From the NCBI GenBank assembly GCA_004352715.1, contig SCFE01000085.1, positions 137,500 through 201,499 on the forward strand: a DNA stretch of 64,000 bases, in the 5' to 3' direction. A program made the translations under genes and the position numbers. This stretch comes from Hofstenia miamia. Lineage: Eukaryota > Xenacoelomorpha > Acoela. Shown here piece after piece: positions 25,101 to 35,130 of this stretch (its first letter is position 1; each line of letters starts with the position of its first letter). The notes under the pieces are model-generated. The model saw only the letters and a list, made by a program, of their open reading frames with translations, did not search any database and was not told the DNA's origin.

Positions 25101-26959
25101 TAAAAGTTGTATTGCTATCACATCTCAAACTCAAAATCTAAAATATATTATTGAATTTTAATTTTATTCCCAAATTCTTGAATTTTTATTGTTAAATTTG
25201 TTGTGTAAAAATTCAAAATTTATACAATATATATTTTTACTATTGTAGATCGCGAATATCATTCAAATATAGACCTAGTATTTCACAAAATAGGCCTAAT
25301 GTATAATTGGAACTTCATCATTGAATAGAAATTTTTAATATACACTGATCTACCTACAATTAGTGTTATGGTTATCGGCTTTAACTAACTTCAATTTAAC
25401 TTGGTTACATACACTCTAGGAATTAAAAGATGGCATAAATTCTTGAAATTAGAAGAACACATATAAGTCCATTTTTGAGCGACCTCTCTATATATATATA
25501 TATTATTTGATCCTAACTAACATTATTGCTAAATAAAAAATGTTCATTATTCCAATTTTATAGAAACAACTAACTTCATTAGATTTGCTTGAATATTTTG
25601 TCTATGTAGGATTTACAAAGCGTTGTTATATAAAATATATTTTGAAGTGCTTTTCTTCTTACATTTAAGGAGTGCCTGAAACTAAATTACATGGATATTT
25701 GAAAAATCACGCTTATTAATATTATATTTAGTTACATGCTAAATTTTCTTTATAACTTAGGGATGTTCATTGCAAAAGTTTCCCGTGGAAGAACTATAAG
25801 ACAATTTATCAATGGAGCAATGACTGCACCCATATTTTATACATTTCTATGGCTAACAATATTTGGAGGAGCAGGTCTCCATATGGAAAGAGAAGCAGCT
25901 GGACAAGGCTTATGCTGTTCGAACAATATAAATAGCGAGGTCATTAAAAACCTGAGTATCGTTAAGCCTGATGAGATAGTTAACAGCAGCTACTCAATGC
26001 TTTGTGGTGACAACAAATGCGACGACTGCGCTAATAATGCATTAAATAACTACAAAGACTTTACCTATTCACAGTTTAAGAAATCCATGGAAGGGGGAGA
26101 ATTTAATGTAAAATCACGCAATGGTCGACTAACACGACTTTCATGTCAGAAGAAAGAAGACATGTTTTTTAATTTAGTTGGCAGCTATGGCGATTTAGGA
26201 GGATTTTTAAAAATACTTACTCTTATCGGTATTGCGTTTTACTTTATTACGAGCTCTGATAGCGGCTCGTTGGTTATTGATACCATTTCTGCTAATGGAG
26301 ATGATGATCCTCCGGTTATACAAAGAATATCTTGGGCTTTAATGGAAGGTGTGACTGCCACAGCTTTACTTCTTGCAGGTGGAAACAATGGTTTGACGTC
26401 TGTACAGTCAATCGCCATTATAGCGGGATTTCCATTCACTATTGTAATGTGTGTGATGTGCTTATCTTTATGGAAGGCTTTAGATTCTAATACAAGTATA
26501 AAGAATGCCTTTCAGCATGACCTGCTTGAACCATTATCTCACTCAAATTCAATATATCAGCTCCCTGATATTTTTGGCAGTTTGTGGATAATTGTCTATA
26601 TATTTTTTGGGCCATTTTTTATTGGCAAATATGGAAAAAAACGAATCAATTATTCAAATTTACTACAGATATATGTATCAGGTATTTTACTCGAGTGCGT
26701 ATTTGTTTGTGCCATTTTCTTATATCTGTTTCAGTGGCTGCTTTTTGATGGTGCGTGGGCAGTTGCCATTATCCTCTATCTACTGGTGGCCTTCTTTATG
26801 GCAATGATTCGATCTGATTATCGAGAAAGTGCCAATATTGAGGGTTCCTACCTGTATGATTTTTTTATTGCTGCATGTGCATATCCATTTTTGGCACTGC
26901 AGCTACAACGAGAACTTTTTGGTAAGCTAAAGCAAAACACTACAAGTCCAAATATTTAA
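14090..26959 (+). CDS. BCCT-family betaine/choline/carnitine transporter gene, 7 exons
   Basis: This is a sodium- or proton-coupled permease of the BCCT family for trimethylammonium osmolytes such as glycine betaine, acting at the plasma membrane. Joining exons 14090-14107 (tentative), 14683-14935, 17880-18086, 20900-21165, 22237-22412, 24272-24465 and 25761-26959 gives 2313 nt, 770 residues, with GT..AG introns and every phase matching. Family landmarks: GMGVG at residues 110-114 (TM3), aromatic-box residues W159, W164, Y167 (spaced as W189/W194/Y197 of bacterial BetP), the [14 protein letters not shown] stretch with W361, W363, W364, W367, and SRGRTIRQF after it. T535-S536 in ITSSDSGS match the Na2-site Thr-Ser of BetP. 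A six-cysteine loop of about 85 residues is inserted after GGAGLHME. Exact substrate is not determinable from sequence. A role in osmotic balance is inferred from the family. Confidence 0.88.
14683..14935 (+). CDS. BCCT exon 2: TM1 and TM2
   Basis: Starts after CACATTTAG and ends AAA G|GTAACA (phase 1). It encodes FNPVVTFFS, where BCCT proteins have their NPxVF start of TM1, a hydrophobic segment through VAYCVLI, an amphipathic stretch, then TM2 ([12 protein letters not shown]) and KLGK. The split codon makes the D of the family motif LGKDDDEPEF with exon 3. The segment 14775-15164, including most of this exon, is duplicated after the 4-N gap. Confidence 0.85.
14775..15558 (+). repeat. 390-bp direct duplication around a 4-N gap, copies most of BCCT exon 2
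   Basis: 14775-15164 and 15169-15558 appear identical at offset 394, joined by NNNN at 15165-15168. The second copy (exon part 15169-15329) has the donor but lacks the acceptor and the first 92 nt of the exon. Almost certainly an unmerged contig overlap, so only one exon should be counted. Confidence 0.9.
15559..17879 (+). other. rest of BCCT intron 2
   Basis: AT-rich intron sequence with an (AT)n array near 16095-16131 and a short one near 17788-17802. No other feature recognised. Confidence 0.7.
17880..18086 (+). CDS. BCCT exon 3: TM3 with the GMGVG motif
   Basis: Acceptor TATTTAG, then AT completing GAT (D91). It encodes [30 protein letters not shown] and the ITFYHW start of TM4. It ends TGG G|GTAAAT in phase 1. 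The minus frame at 17872-18069 is its shadow. Confidence 0.95.
18927..19452. mobile_element. inverted-repeat element of about 525 bp
   Basis: CCCATTAACCTTAAACAGCC at 18930 is matched in inverted orientation by GGCTGTTTAAGATTAATGG at 19434. The interior contains a GC-richer block (CTCTGACTTTGCGCACGGCA near 19080) related to sequence near 34920, so this is a dispersed family. The ORF 19035-19244 inside has no recognisable motif. Confidence 0.5.
19819..20440 (+). repeat. diverged tandem duplication, unit about 280 bp
   Basis: Two units starting CATTATTTTGATTCCTAAAT (19819) and CATTATTTTGAATCCTAGAT (20097) share AATTGTGAAAA/AATTGCGAAAA, TTTGTAAAAAATTATAATAT, TTAATTTTAAAATTTTAAAT and TTGATAAGATCT/TTGACAGGATCT in the same order. 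Old divergence, so this one is real and not an assembly artefact. Confidence 0.65.
20900..21165 (+). CDS. BCCT exon 4: TM4 and TM5
   Basis: Acceptor TTGTTTAG, then GC completing a Gly. It encodes [16 protein letters not shown], which with W159 from exon 3 forms the TM4 aromatic box, then [33 protein letters not shown] and CTSLGLG. It ends GTC CAG|GTACTT in phase 0. Confidence 0.95.
21166..22236 (+). other. BCCT intron 4
   Basis: AT-rich, with nothing recognised beyond splice sites. Confidence 0.7.
22237..22412 (+). CDS. BCCT exon 5: TM6 and start of TM7 region
   Basis: Acceptor TTTTAG, phase 0. It encodes [32 protein letters not shown], then [17 protein letters not shown]. It ends ATC GG|GTAAGC in phase 2. 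BCCT proteins carry the same SxxxGLxxGIxxLSxxN order here. Confidence 0.93.
22413..24271 (+). other. BCCT intron 5
   Basis: No gene recognised. Around 23500-24080 the + strand has Lys-rich broken frames that could be old transposon debris, but I could not match them to a family. Confidence 0.5.
24272..24465 (+). CDS. BCCT exon 6: TM8 tryptophan motif
   Basis: Acceptor TATTTAG, then A completing a Gly. It encodes [20 protein letters not shown], an exposed loop, then [13 protein letters not shown] with the Trp cluster that lines the betaine site in BetP. It ends GTT G|GTAAGG in phase 1. Confidence 0.95.
24533..24933. repeat. (AT)n array with gap in BCCT intron 6
   Basis: AT array around 339 Ns (24571-24909). 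The remaining intron to 25760 is AT-rich with another short AT run near 25489-25502. Confidence 0.9.
25761..26959 (+). CDS. BCCT exon 7: TM8 end to C-terminus, with Cys-rich loop
   Basis: Acceptor ATAACTTAG. It encodes [18 protein letters not shown]9 ([19 protein letters not shown]), then a hydrophilic insert at about residues 422-507 with six Cys (423, 424, 453, 458, 461, 500) and two N-glycosylation sequons (NLS, NSS), predicted extracellular. TM10 follows with [12 protein letters not shown], then TM11 and TM12, and the conserved [20 protein letters not shown] tail. Ends in TAA. Bacterial BCCTs have only a short loop at the insert position. Confidence 0.97.
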
Positions 26960-27025
26960 ATTTCGAAAATTTTTATTGACAAAGAACTATATTCATAGAA
27001 TATGTTTAAATGTGTTTGTTTTTTT

Positions 27026-27031
27026 AATAAA
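27026..27031 (+). terminator. candidate poly(A) signal of the BCCT gene
   Basis: AATAAA 67 bases after the stop codon, followed by a GT-rich stretch. Confidence 0.6.
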
Positions 27032-27519
27032 TGTGGTTTTTGCATCTTAAACCTACCTATTGCATTTTGGGTTGAAAATTAATATGTATGATTATTTCTT
27101 TTACATTATAAATTAGAGGTGGAAACGATTGGAATATGTATTTTTACAGGGCAAAAATGATCATAATAATTGAGAGCGCAGTAGGCACAAAGCCGTCAAA
27201 ACGACGCTAATTCAATTCCACGACATCGATATTTGAAACATGAAACGCTACTAAAACGAGAGATAATATATAATTATTTTTCATTGGTACACTGAAATTT
27301 ACAACTAACCAGCCAAAATTCTTCTTCAATTTCTTAAAAATTACATATATTGACTTGTACATAAGCATGAATTACATTAGTTATTATAATAATTGCTATT
27401 GTAGAAAATGCATTGCATTTTGGATAATTACATTATATTTGTGATAAAATGCTAAATTAATAATTGTAAGTTGCGAAATACCTTGAAACAATAAATACTT
27501 TCCAACCCTTGAACATTTA

Positions 27520-27612
27520 CGGTAGTACGACGTCGAACCGACGTCGTAACGATATCATCTATTTTGCAGGTTTCGCACCAACTGCAAGTCTGGGTATCAT
27601 CAGAGAAACTTG
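27520..27612 (-). ncRNA. hammerhead-like motif beside a CG-rich palindrome
   Basis: On the minus strand, CTGATGA is followed by T, a possible short helix II (ACC/GGT with an internal mismatch or bulge) and CGAAAC. Next to it lies ACGACGTCG-AAC-CGACGTCGT, a perfect 9-bp inverted repeat near 27526-27546. The arrangement recalls hammerheads of Penelope-like elements, but helix II is imperfect and no partner element is visible. Confidence 0.3.
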
Positions 27613-29499
27613 CTCATAACTGAATGGTTTTAGAATACGTGCGGTATGCTGCTTTGAGACTGGTATGCTAAATAGTATTGCTGCATGCCGCAACAAGGTC
27701 AGAGAAACTGGTCAAGATTCGTATTGGTTTTCAGAGTCCATCGTGTTTCTCTCCTTCAAATATGATTCGTTTTTGTTAATTAGATGCTCACTTAGTTTAA
27801 TTCCGGGTTCTGAAAAAATTTGTTAACCAAAACATCAATAGCAATCAGCGGCCAGTATCATTAAGGGCTGACCAAAGTAGTGATTAAAAATATTCTGAAT
27901 GTGAAAATTTATCCCCTTGATGTTGATGACATTGTTTCATACTGTTAAAAATTCCACTGAGATTATGTTTAGTTACATTCACGTTTATTAGCAGTTTAAC
28001 AACCTTTATCCAAAAGATATTAACAATAAGGAATTCTGCTTTGCTGAAAATTTTATGTTTCACAATGAAAAATGATGCATTGCAGTACAATAATATATTG
28101 TTGTTCAGTAGAAGTATGATAAGATAAGATATTCTAAATTCATATAAATATTAACAAACATGAACTGTTAATTTATCTGAAAAGCGTCATAAAATATACA
28201 AGCATATATACAAATGCATACAATAGAATACAAATTTATATACAATAAATTTCTCAGGCTAGGAAAAAATTACTATAAGGATTTCAAAAACAAGATATTA
28301 TATAATCATTATTGTAGAATTTTAAACTAGGCATGCTTTGACTGAAATATACTTTTGCTTAAGGAAAAAAATGTAAGCAAAAAAGGGAAATATATTTTGA
28401 AAAGAGGAGGATGTTTCTTTTATAAAATCTCTTCTTTTATGGATATCAGGATTAAGCAGGTTTAAATTAGGTTAGGTTTAGTAATAAGCCAGGTCAAGTC
28501 TGAGGTAAGCTCATCACTACTTGAAATTTTTTATTCAGTTGGAACCTTAACATGATTGAGATTAGAAGTTAATGCTAACACATCTTAATTAGTTGTAGGG
28601 CTAGTTGGCTACAACTACAAAATCGTTTGACTTTCATTTATGAGTAAATAATGCATGTTGAATTGCGTTGATAATTTGTTGTAAATGCATTGATTTCCTA
28701 TAGTTAATTACTGTAGAATCGGTAAATTAAAATGAGTCAAAGTAGCCCTATGCCAAATCTCAGTCATTTACTAACTTCACTTGAAGTTGAATGCTCTAAA
28801 ATGAGATGGTATGATACTACCTACGCTTGTCATTTGACGACAACCTAGTCTTTATAGACTCCCTAAAAATGATAATTTTTCAACTTTTTGCGTGAAATTC
28901 TAATTAATAGTGTTCCAAAGCAAATATTAAATCATGATGTGAGCTAGAAATTGACTTGGAATTATAAGCTAAAGCTCTTGGTTGCCAATTTGAACTATGA
29001 CATACTTAAGTAAAAAAGCCTAAAGAAAGTAACTGATTTTTTGAAATTTTGACGGTAGAAATGTATTCTTTTCAGATTCATTATATTGTACTATAAAATT
29101 GTTCAGTTTTAAGATTGAGAAATTAGGTGGGAATATTTCGAAATAGAATTTTATTGTAAAATCCGTGACTTGATATTAATTTTTCAAGTTTTCCATGAAA
29201 ACCATATATAAAGTAGCAGGATAGAAAATATCTTTATTTTATTACTAAACCTATTTGATTATTGAATGTAGTTACAAACTTGTGCTCAAATCTTAACATT
29301 TATTTATATTTTCATTCAAATTAATCTATTAAGTAGGTTAATTACAGAAATGAGTGGGAAAAAATATTAATTGCCTATAATTTAGGTCAATATGTGTCTT
29401 TCAATGATCAATAAATTTTGAGATGAAAATTAAAGTACAGTACTAAAATGTAGGATATATTATAATCAGCGAACGTATGAGATGTGTATGAAAAGTATC
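27613..29499. other. intergenic, no gene recognised
   Basis: AT-rich. The pentamer run GATAAGATAAGATA at 28119-28132 is probably the tail of a LINE copy, as at 813 and 49702. No protein remnant is recognisable next to it. Confidence 0.5.
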
Positions 29500-29745
29500 G
29501 AGAATTTTGACAAAACTATTATATTTCAAATGATGAACTGAATCTATCATGTCTCTTTCAAATTTCTTTCTCTTGCTTCCAACGCATTTTGCAATCTTCC
29601 TCAGCGATGTTTCTACACACTCCTGGAAAGACTTCTCTGGGATGCTCCAGAACTCCTTCATTACGGCATTTTCTATATTTCTTTCTAGTTCCCTTTTCCA
29701 ACCTTTAGACCCCGTTTGGGGAAGTGAAAGCCATCAATATTGCCT
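29500..29745 (-). pseudogene. mariner transposase C-terminal remnant
   Basis: Minus-strand frames read FPKRGLKVGKG near 29720, then after a frame break AVMKEFWSIPEKSFQECV, then KIAKCV and KKFERDMI. Mariner transposases end LFPKMK..LKG.RF...EI..A....L..IPK..FQ.CF..W..R...C....G.YFE.D, so order and spacing agree. Stops and a frame shift show it is dead. Confidence 0.6.
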
Positions 29746-30179
29746 AATATTCAGGTTGGAAACAATTTGAATTTCCTGGCCTAACAGGTCCACAAATCTC
29801 CACGGGCAATTTCTAGTCACATCACAAATCCCCACAGAATCCACAGGTTTTCTCAAATAGTTCCATAAAAACCCGCAAAAAGATTTTGCACAAGAAATTC
29901 TGGGCCCATTCAGTCACTTCAATATCAATTCTCACTTTGCCTGCTTCATCGATTGATTGCGAGATTAGTCCCTGAGTAGTGAACATTTCGACTGTTTTCA
30001 TATAACTAAAAAATGCAAACAAAATAACAACGACATAATATCATTAAAAACATCAAAAATCGCCTAATCGCTATCCATGTCATCACTATCGTGGGCGTCA
30101 ACAGACTGATCATCAGAAACGGTCGGACTGCCAGCACTAAGAGCAATAACTACATTATACAATTTGCGCAATTCATTCA

Positions 30180-31079
30180 GCCTTTTATATGCTCTTGAAT
30201 AAATCATTGATTTCAAAACAATTGACTGTATTCTTCAAACCAACGTTGTTAGTATGACTCCAGGTTGGAAAAAAGTCTTTTGACAACAGCCGATGACACA
30301 GATGTTTTGACAGAAGTTTCTGTTCAGCATACTTCAATAGTGAAAGATTCTTACAAGCTTTCCTAATGCCCAAAATGTCACGTCGGCTAACAATTGTGAA
30401 CGTTTTTCGACGACATGCGGTTCTTGTTCTTGTGTTGAAGTTGGAAGCTCCACGTCGTAAATGAGACTCTTCTAACAGCTGCAGCTTGAATCTCTTACCA
30501 GCTGAGTTTTGCTGTTGTCTTTTTCAAGCAGTGCTAAGATAAACTTCTCGACAACTGAAGAAATAGTTTGCACAAAACATGACCAAGACTTTTGCCATTT
30601 AGTTACTGCGGTGGCCACTTTATTCCCTTACTACGAGCACTTTCAAGTAATTGCATAGTAATGTCAGTAATCTCCTTCACCATGTCACCACTGGAGCAAT
30701 ATCTGGCTAATGAATATTGGGTCCAAAGAAAACCCAAAGTTTCTCACCAAGCAAGATCTGCAAATCTTTGGCAAAGAAACGTGAAACAGTAGTTGTCTCA
30801 CCATCAGCACCAAGATCCAAACAATGAAACATAAGATGAAAATCGAGCATGAGATAACCCCAAAAGTGAAAGGTGGGAGTTTGGTCCATCAGCTTCAAAA
30901 ATGCCAAAGAACTCTTTTGTTGAAGACAACACTTTAGCCATAGATTTGAAAACCGTCAACGATGAAAGATTTTCAGTCACCTCGTATTTGTTTCCAACAA
31001 GTAACGGATAATTTAAAACTGCAGCGTTGAATCGCCTGTAAAAAGATCTGAATGGTCGGGTTTGAGATTTAGCAGGCAT
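30180..31079 (-). pseudogene. unrecognised decayed coding region
   Basis: Successive minus frames are richer in coding-like sequence than their surroundings: MPAKSQTRPFRSFYRRFN opens at 31079, a second frame runs FHFWGYLMLDFHLMFHCLD near 30850, and a third lies at 30185-30373. I cannot name the family. Overlapping frames suggest frameshift decay of a repeat-borne protein. Bases 29746-30179 hold nothing clearer. Confidence 0.3.
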
Positions 31080-31549
31080 TGCGTAATTATATATATATAT
31101 ATATATATAGGGGATTAGGGTCTCGGCTTTTGGCGAAAACAAGTTTATATACAGTATAATCCACTTATTACGAGTTCTCTTTTTACTACGAGTAACATTT
31201 TCACCTAAAAATGTAGCCTCATTTGATCATAGATATGCATTTTCAGTAGCAGTTTCGCCCTGTAATCACTTTAATCAAAATTATATATTCCTTCTCTTCG
31301 ACCCACAAATCCCCACAGGACTCACAACCCCATAACATACCGTGGGTGATGTCATGCGGCTCCGTACGGGTTGTGGGTCGGCATCTCTGTTCTCTGCTAA
31401 TTTTAAGTAATTTGTTGAACGCAGATCTCGTGAGGTCCTATGAGATACAGATCTGGTGGTATAAGAATAATCACAGGGATTTAATTTCTTAAGGCTTTGA
31501 GCAAAAGATGAGTGCACATCATTGGTCAATATAGCCTGCATCAGTTTAC

Positions 31550-32250
31550 AACGAGATATTCTAGTGCTGTCTTTTAATGTTTGTAAGTTTAAATCTTTTT
31601 TTTGATGGAAACGCTATGTTCGTCCTCTGATACTACAAATAAACCTAATTGCTTGTCTTTGAACTCTTTTCAACTATGCAACATATTTTTGCATATACGA
31701 ATCCGAGATTTCAACTGCATATTCTAAAATGGGTCGGCATAGTGCTAGGTATGCAATAAGCTTTACCTTGAGTGGGGTTTTGAACAAAAAATTTTGCATC
31801 ATTCTAACTTTTGATATGAATTTGATGTAATATTATATATATATGCATATCCCATTTGAAATCATTGCTACTAGTGACACCTAAGTATTTAAAATGATTT
31901 TTTCCACTTCAACGGTGTCTTGCATAAGTATAGTTAGCATTATAATTAGCATTATTATTTTGGCTATTGACATAGAATGAAGTTAAGTGACATTTATCTT
32001 CATTAAATACCATTTGGTTCGCATTCTCCTATTCTGTCAATTTATCTATGTTCTCTTGAAAGTGTCATTTATCTATCTCACTGTTAATCTCCAGGTAGGC
32101 AATTGCATCATCTAGAAAAAGACTTATTGTACAGTATTTAAGAGAATGAGATATCCCATTTATTAACATCAAGAGTAACAGACCCCAAAACAGAGCCCTG
32201 GGGAGCTCCAGAAGTTACTTTAAATCGTGCTCCAAAAATTTTACTTTTGA
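31550..32250 (-). mobile_element. LINE fragment, reverse-transcriptase region
   Basis: Minus-strand broken frames show SGAPQGSVLG (near 32196-32212), the conserved block before the catalytic box, and further downstream AYLALCRPILEYA (near 31716-31760), typical of the thumb region of non-LTR reverse transcriptases. Stops are frequent. A separate copy from the LINE at 49.7 kb. Confidence 0.6.
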
Positions 32251-34887
32251 GTTTAGGAAACAAAAAATTCGAGGATACCCAGATCAAGGGAGTAAGAAGA
32301 TTACTTCAGAATAGATATATTATTTTGACAAGGAATTCCAGGATCCTTAATGCATCCTGAAATGGGGCATTGCCGTAATGAAACAGCCATGTCTTCTATT
32401 TAGCAATTCTCAACTCCAACTTTTAATGATTATCCACACTCTCCTGCTGTATATATACACGACTCACTTGCAATTAGGTTAGATCTACATTTCTGCTTCT
32501 ATAGATCTGTTTTCAGATTTTTATTCGGTTCTTTATTGTTAAACACCTCATTATATTTGAATGTAATTTTTACAGTTTTCAACAATAATCAAAACGTGTT
32601 AAGTACATAAATGTGTAAAATAGCAAATTCTTTGAATTCGTTACTTAGTGACTTGTTACATCAAATCTTGACATGTGGTGAAGTGTTTTTGTGGCCTCAT
32701 AGTTGATTTTACTGTAAATCGCCGGGTTGTGATTACAGTAGGCCTTGTCCAAACCCATGTCAAAATATATAATAAAAGGTGATCTCGTGTGTAATATTCA
32801 GCTTAGTTGTCACATCACTTTGAATAATTAGTTAAAACCAAATGTTAAAAATAACGATTGATTATATCATTCCTCTTACAGCTATTCGCAAATCAAAATC
32901 TTATTCCGTAAGCAAGGTTGTAGCAAAAACTCTCAGTGGAAAGCAGTCTAAAATCTCTCCAAAACTAAATTGAAGAAATGGCAATATTATTATTTGGGAA
33001 ATTCTGGAAAAACATTTAGCGGAGAAATAGTATCGCAAATCAAAATTTACAAAAATTGTGAAGTATTCGCTAAAGATCACTTTGTAACAATCTTCTTTCA
33101 TCCAATCGGAATGCGTGTTTTAACTGTGGCTCGCTTGCTGGTCAGCGGAATTTCAATCTAAAATCGTATTTGAGATACTTTCTTCTAGTTTACACATATA
33201 GTGAGAGATTTGCTATCACCTACAATTAGATGTTTTCTATGGTATCAGGCACTAACGACTGTGATGTGGCAGTCTTTTCTGATGATAAGCATCATCCTGA
33301 TCTTGTTTTACTTGAAAAGCTTTCACCAATATCAGAGGGTTTGTGAATGGTGTTCAAAAAGGCTTTTTTACTGCAGCTAATGCGAAATTCGTTTTATGCC
33401 TTTGCAAATATTTTAATATCAAAATATTTTGCACAAAATCAAATTGTATTGAAAATTTGTTTAAAGCGCATATATTTATTATAATCAGTGAATTTTTTAT
33501 TACAATCTTCAAATAAAATTATTCTTATCAGCAACAGTAACTATGTACAATTTTTTTACTTAAAGTTATGATTGTTGGAAGGTCCCTACGGAAACTTTCA
33601 AATCAAATTAGGCAAAATTCCTAAATTCAAATTGAAAAATCAAATTTTGGAGGTTAAAGAGCAAGCTTTGGCAAAATTTACCCATTATTTTATGATAAAA
33701 TAATATTGCAAATATTCAAAATTATTGTATCCAGTGAAATAATATTAAATATTTCTTTGCTAAATATTGTAAATGAAAACGTCTGACAGACATTAGTAAT
33801 GGCTTTATAAATTCATTCCCATACACAAAACTCTGGGACTTGTTCTTATAGCATGTTTGATAATTCAACTAACAATGAACACATTTTCCAGAATTATGAC
33901 TATCAAGACGCATATGAATGTTGTTCTTGTTTGACAATTTATCTGGAATAATTAAATGAGCAATTCAAAATTTGTTAACAGGTTTAATATGACAGGATAT
34001 TTACTACAAATTTAATGTAACTATGTAAAAAGCATACAATCTTTTTTCTTCTATATATAGACAATGTGTTATGTCTAAATTATGTTCTAGTAGGATAGTT
34101 GCTCCGCATTGTTACAAAAAATGTAGGTAAGCTCTGCATCAGGCGGTTTTCAGGCTACCTTATTGCTACATGTACACTCAATTGCACTCTATAATCTAAT
34201 AAATAGGTATTTATTTTTAAGTATGTAAGAATTTTTCTGAGATATACCAAACTTCTATTCTAATGTTCAAACTTTAAAACGTTAAATTCAATAATATTCA
34301 AATTTAAAATCAAAGTTTGAAAGGCATACAAATTTCAAACTTCACTTTCGTGCAACTTTGAAAGCCTTGCTCATGATGACATTTTCTGCACACGAGGCCA
34401 TTTTGCTGTTCATTTTTCTGTTAGTAAAAGAGAAAACTACCTGTCATTGTTCATAATAAATTTCTTTGCGTCGACACTATCCTTTTTATGAAATTTCGTT
34501 GATTTTGCTTTGAATTTCCGTCTGTTTTAGCGGAGATAATCGTTAAAATTTGGTTAGAAATACCAATGCAATACTTATTAAAGCAAACTTTTTTTGACTT
34601 TCTTTAACCAATAATAGTTTATTTATTCGTGAGACGAGAAAGTAATTGTTTTCAGTATATTTTTTTCTTAACCGTGAGGCATACAAAGGAATCAAAACAC
34701 TATGTTTTGAGTAATAGTGACACGCCAGCAACACATTTTTGAATGCTTTCATATAGTTAAATGAAATTGAAAGTAGTTTGCAATAACTTCCGTACACTGC
34801 TTATATGTAAATGATGTCTACGTCTAAATTGTTGATTGAATGATAGGTAACAGCAGCCCTACCAATAAAGATTATAAAGATTTCCAA
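32251..34887. other. intergenic, no gene recognised
   Basis: AT-rich. The frames at 32901-33161 overlap on both strands without recognisable motifs. Confidence 0.5.
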
Positions 34888-35130
34888 AATCTAAGAGAAT
34901 GGGGCCTCTCTGCTACCTCTTACTTTCGCGCGCAGCACGCCTCAATGTGACTGAGTGGTTTAGCTACAGAGAATGAATCAGCTAAGGATAATATAAAACT
35001 TTTTGAAAAATTGGATTGAACAAAATGGCTAGTTTTCTGAAGTGCTTCAGGTACAGCAATACACTTTAAGACTCTTTTCAGCATTATGTTTGAGAACGTT
35101 TGCCAATAGATGTGTCAATATCTCACAATT
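34888..35130 (+). repeat. dispersed repeat related to 19020-19350
   Basis: CTCTTACTTTCGCGCGCAGC here parallels CTCTGACTTTGCGCACGGCA at 19080, and both are followed by CCC/CTC-AAT, a CTTTTTxAAAAATT block, ACAGCAATA and CCAATAGA in the same order. Two diverged copies of one family. Confidence 0.5.

Noticed and set aside
14090-26959. BCCT gene as bacterial contamination or very recent horizontal transfer
   Set aside because: The gene has phase-consistent spliceosomal introns and host-like base composition, and it sits between animal genes and transposons.
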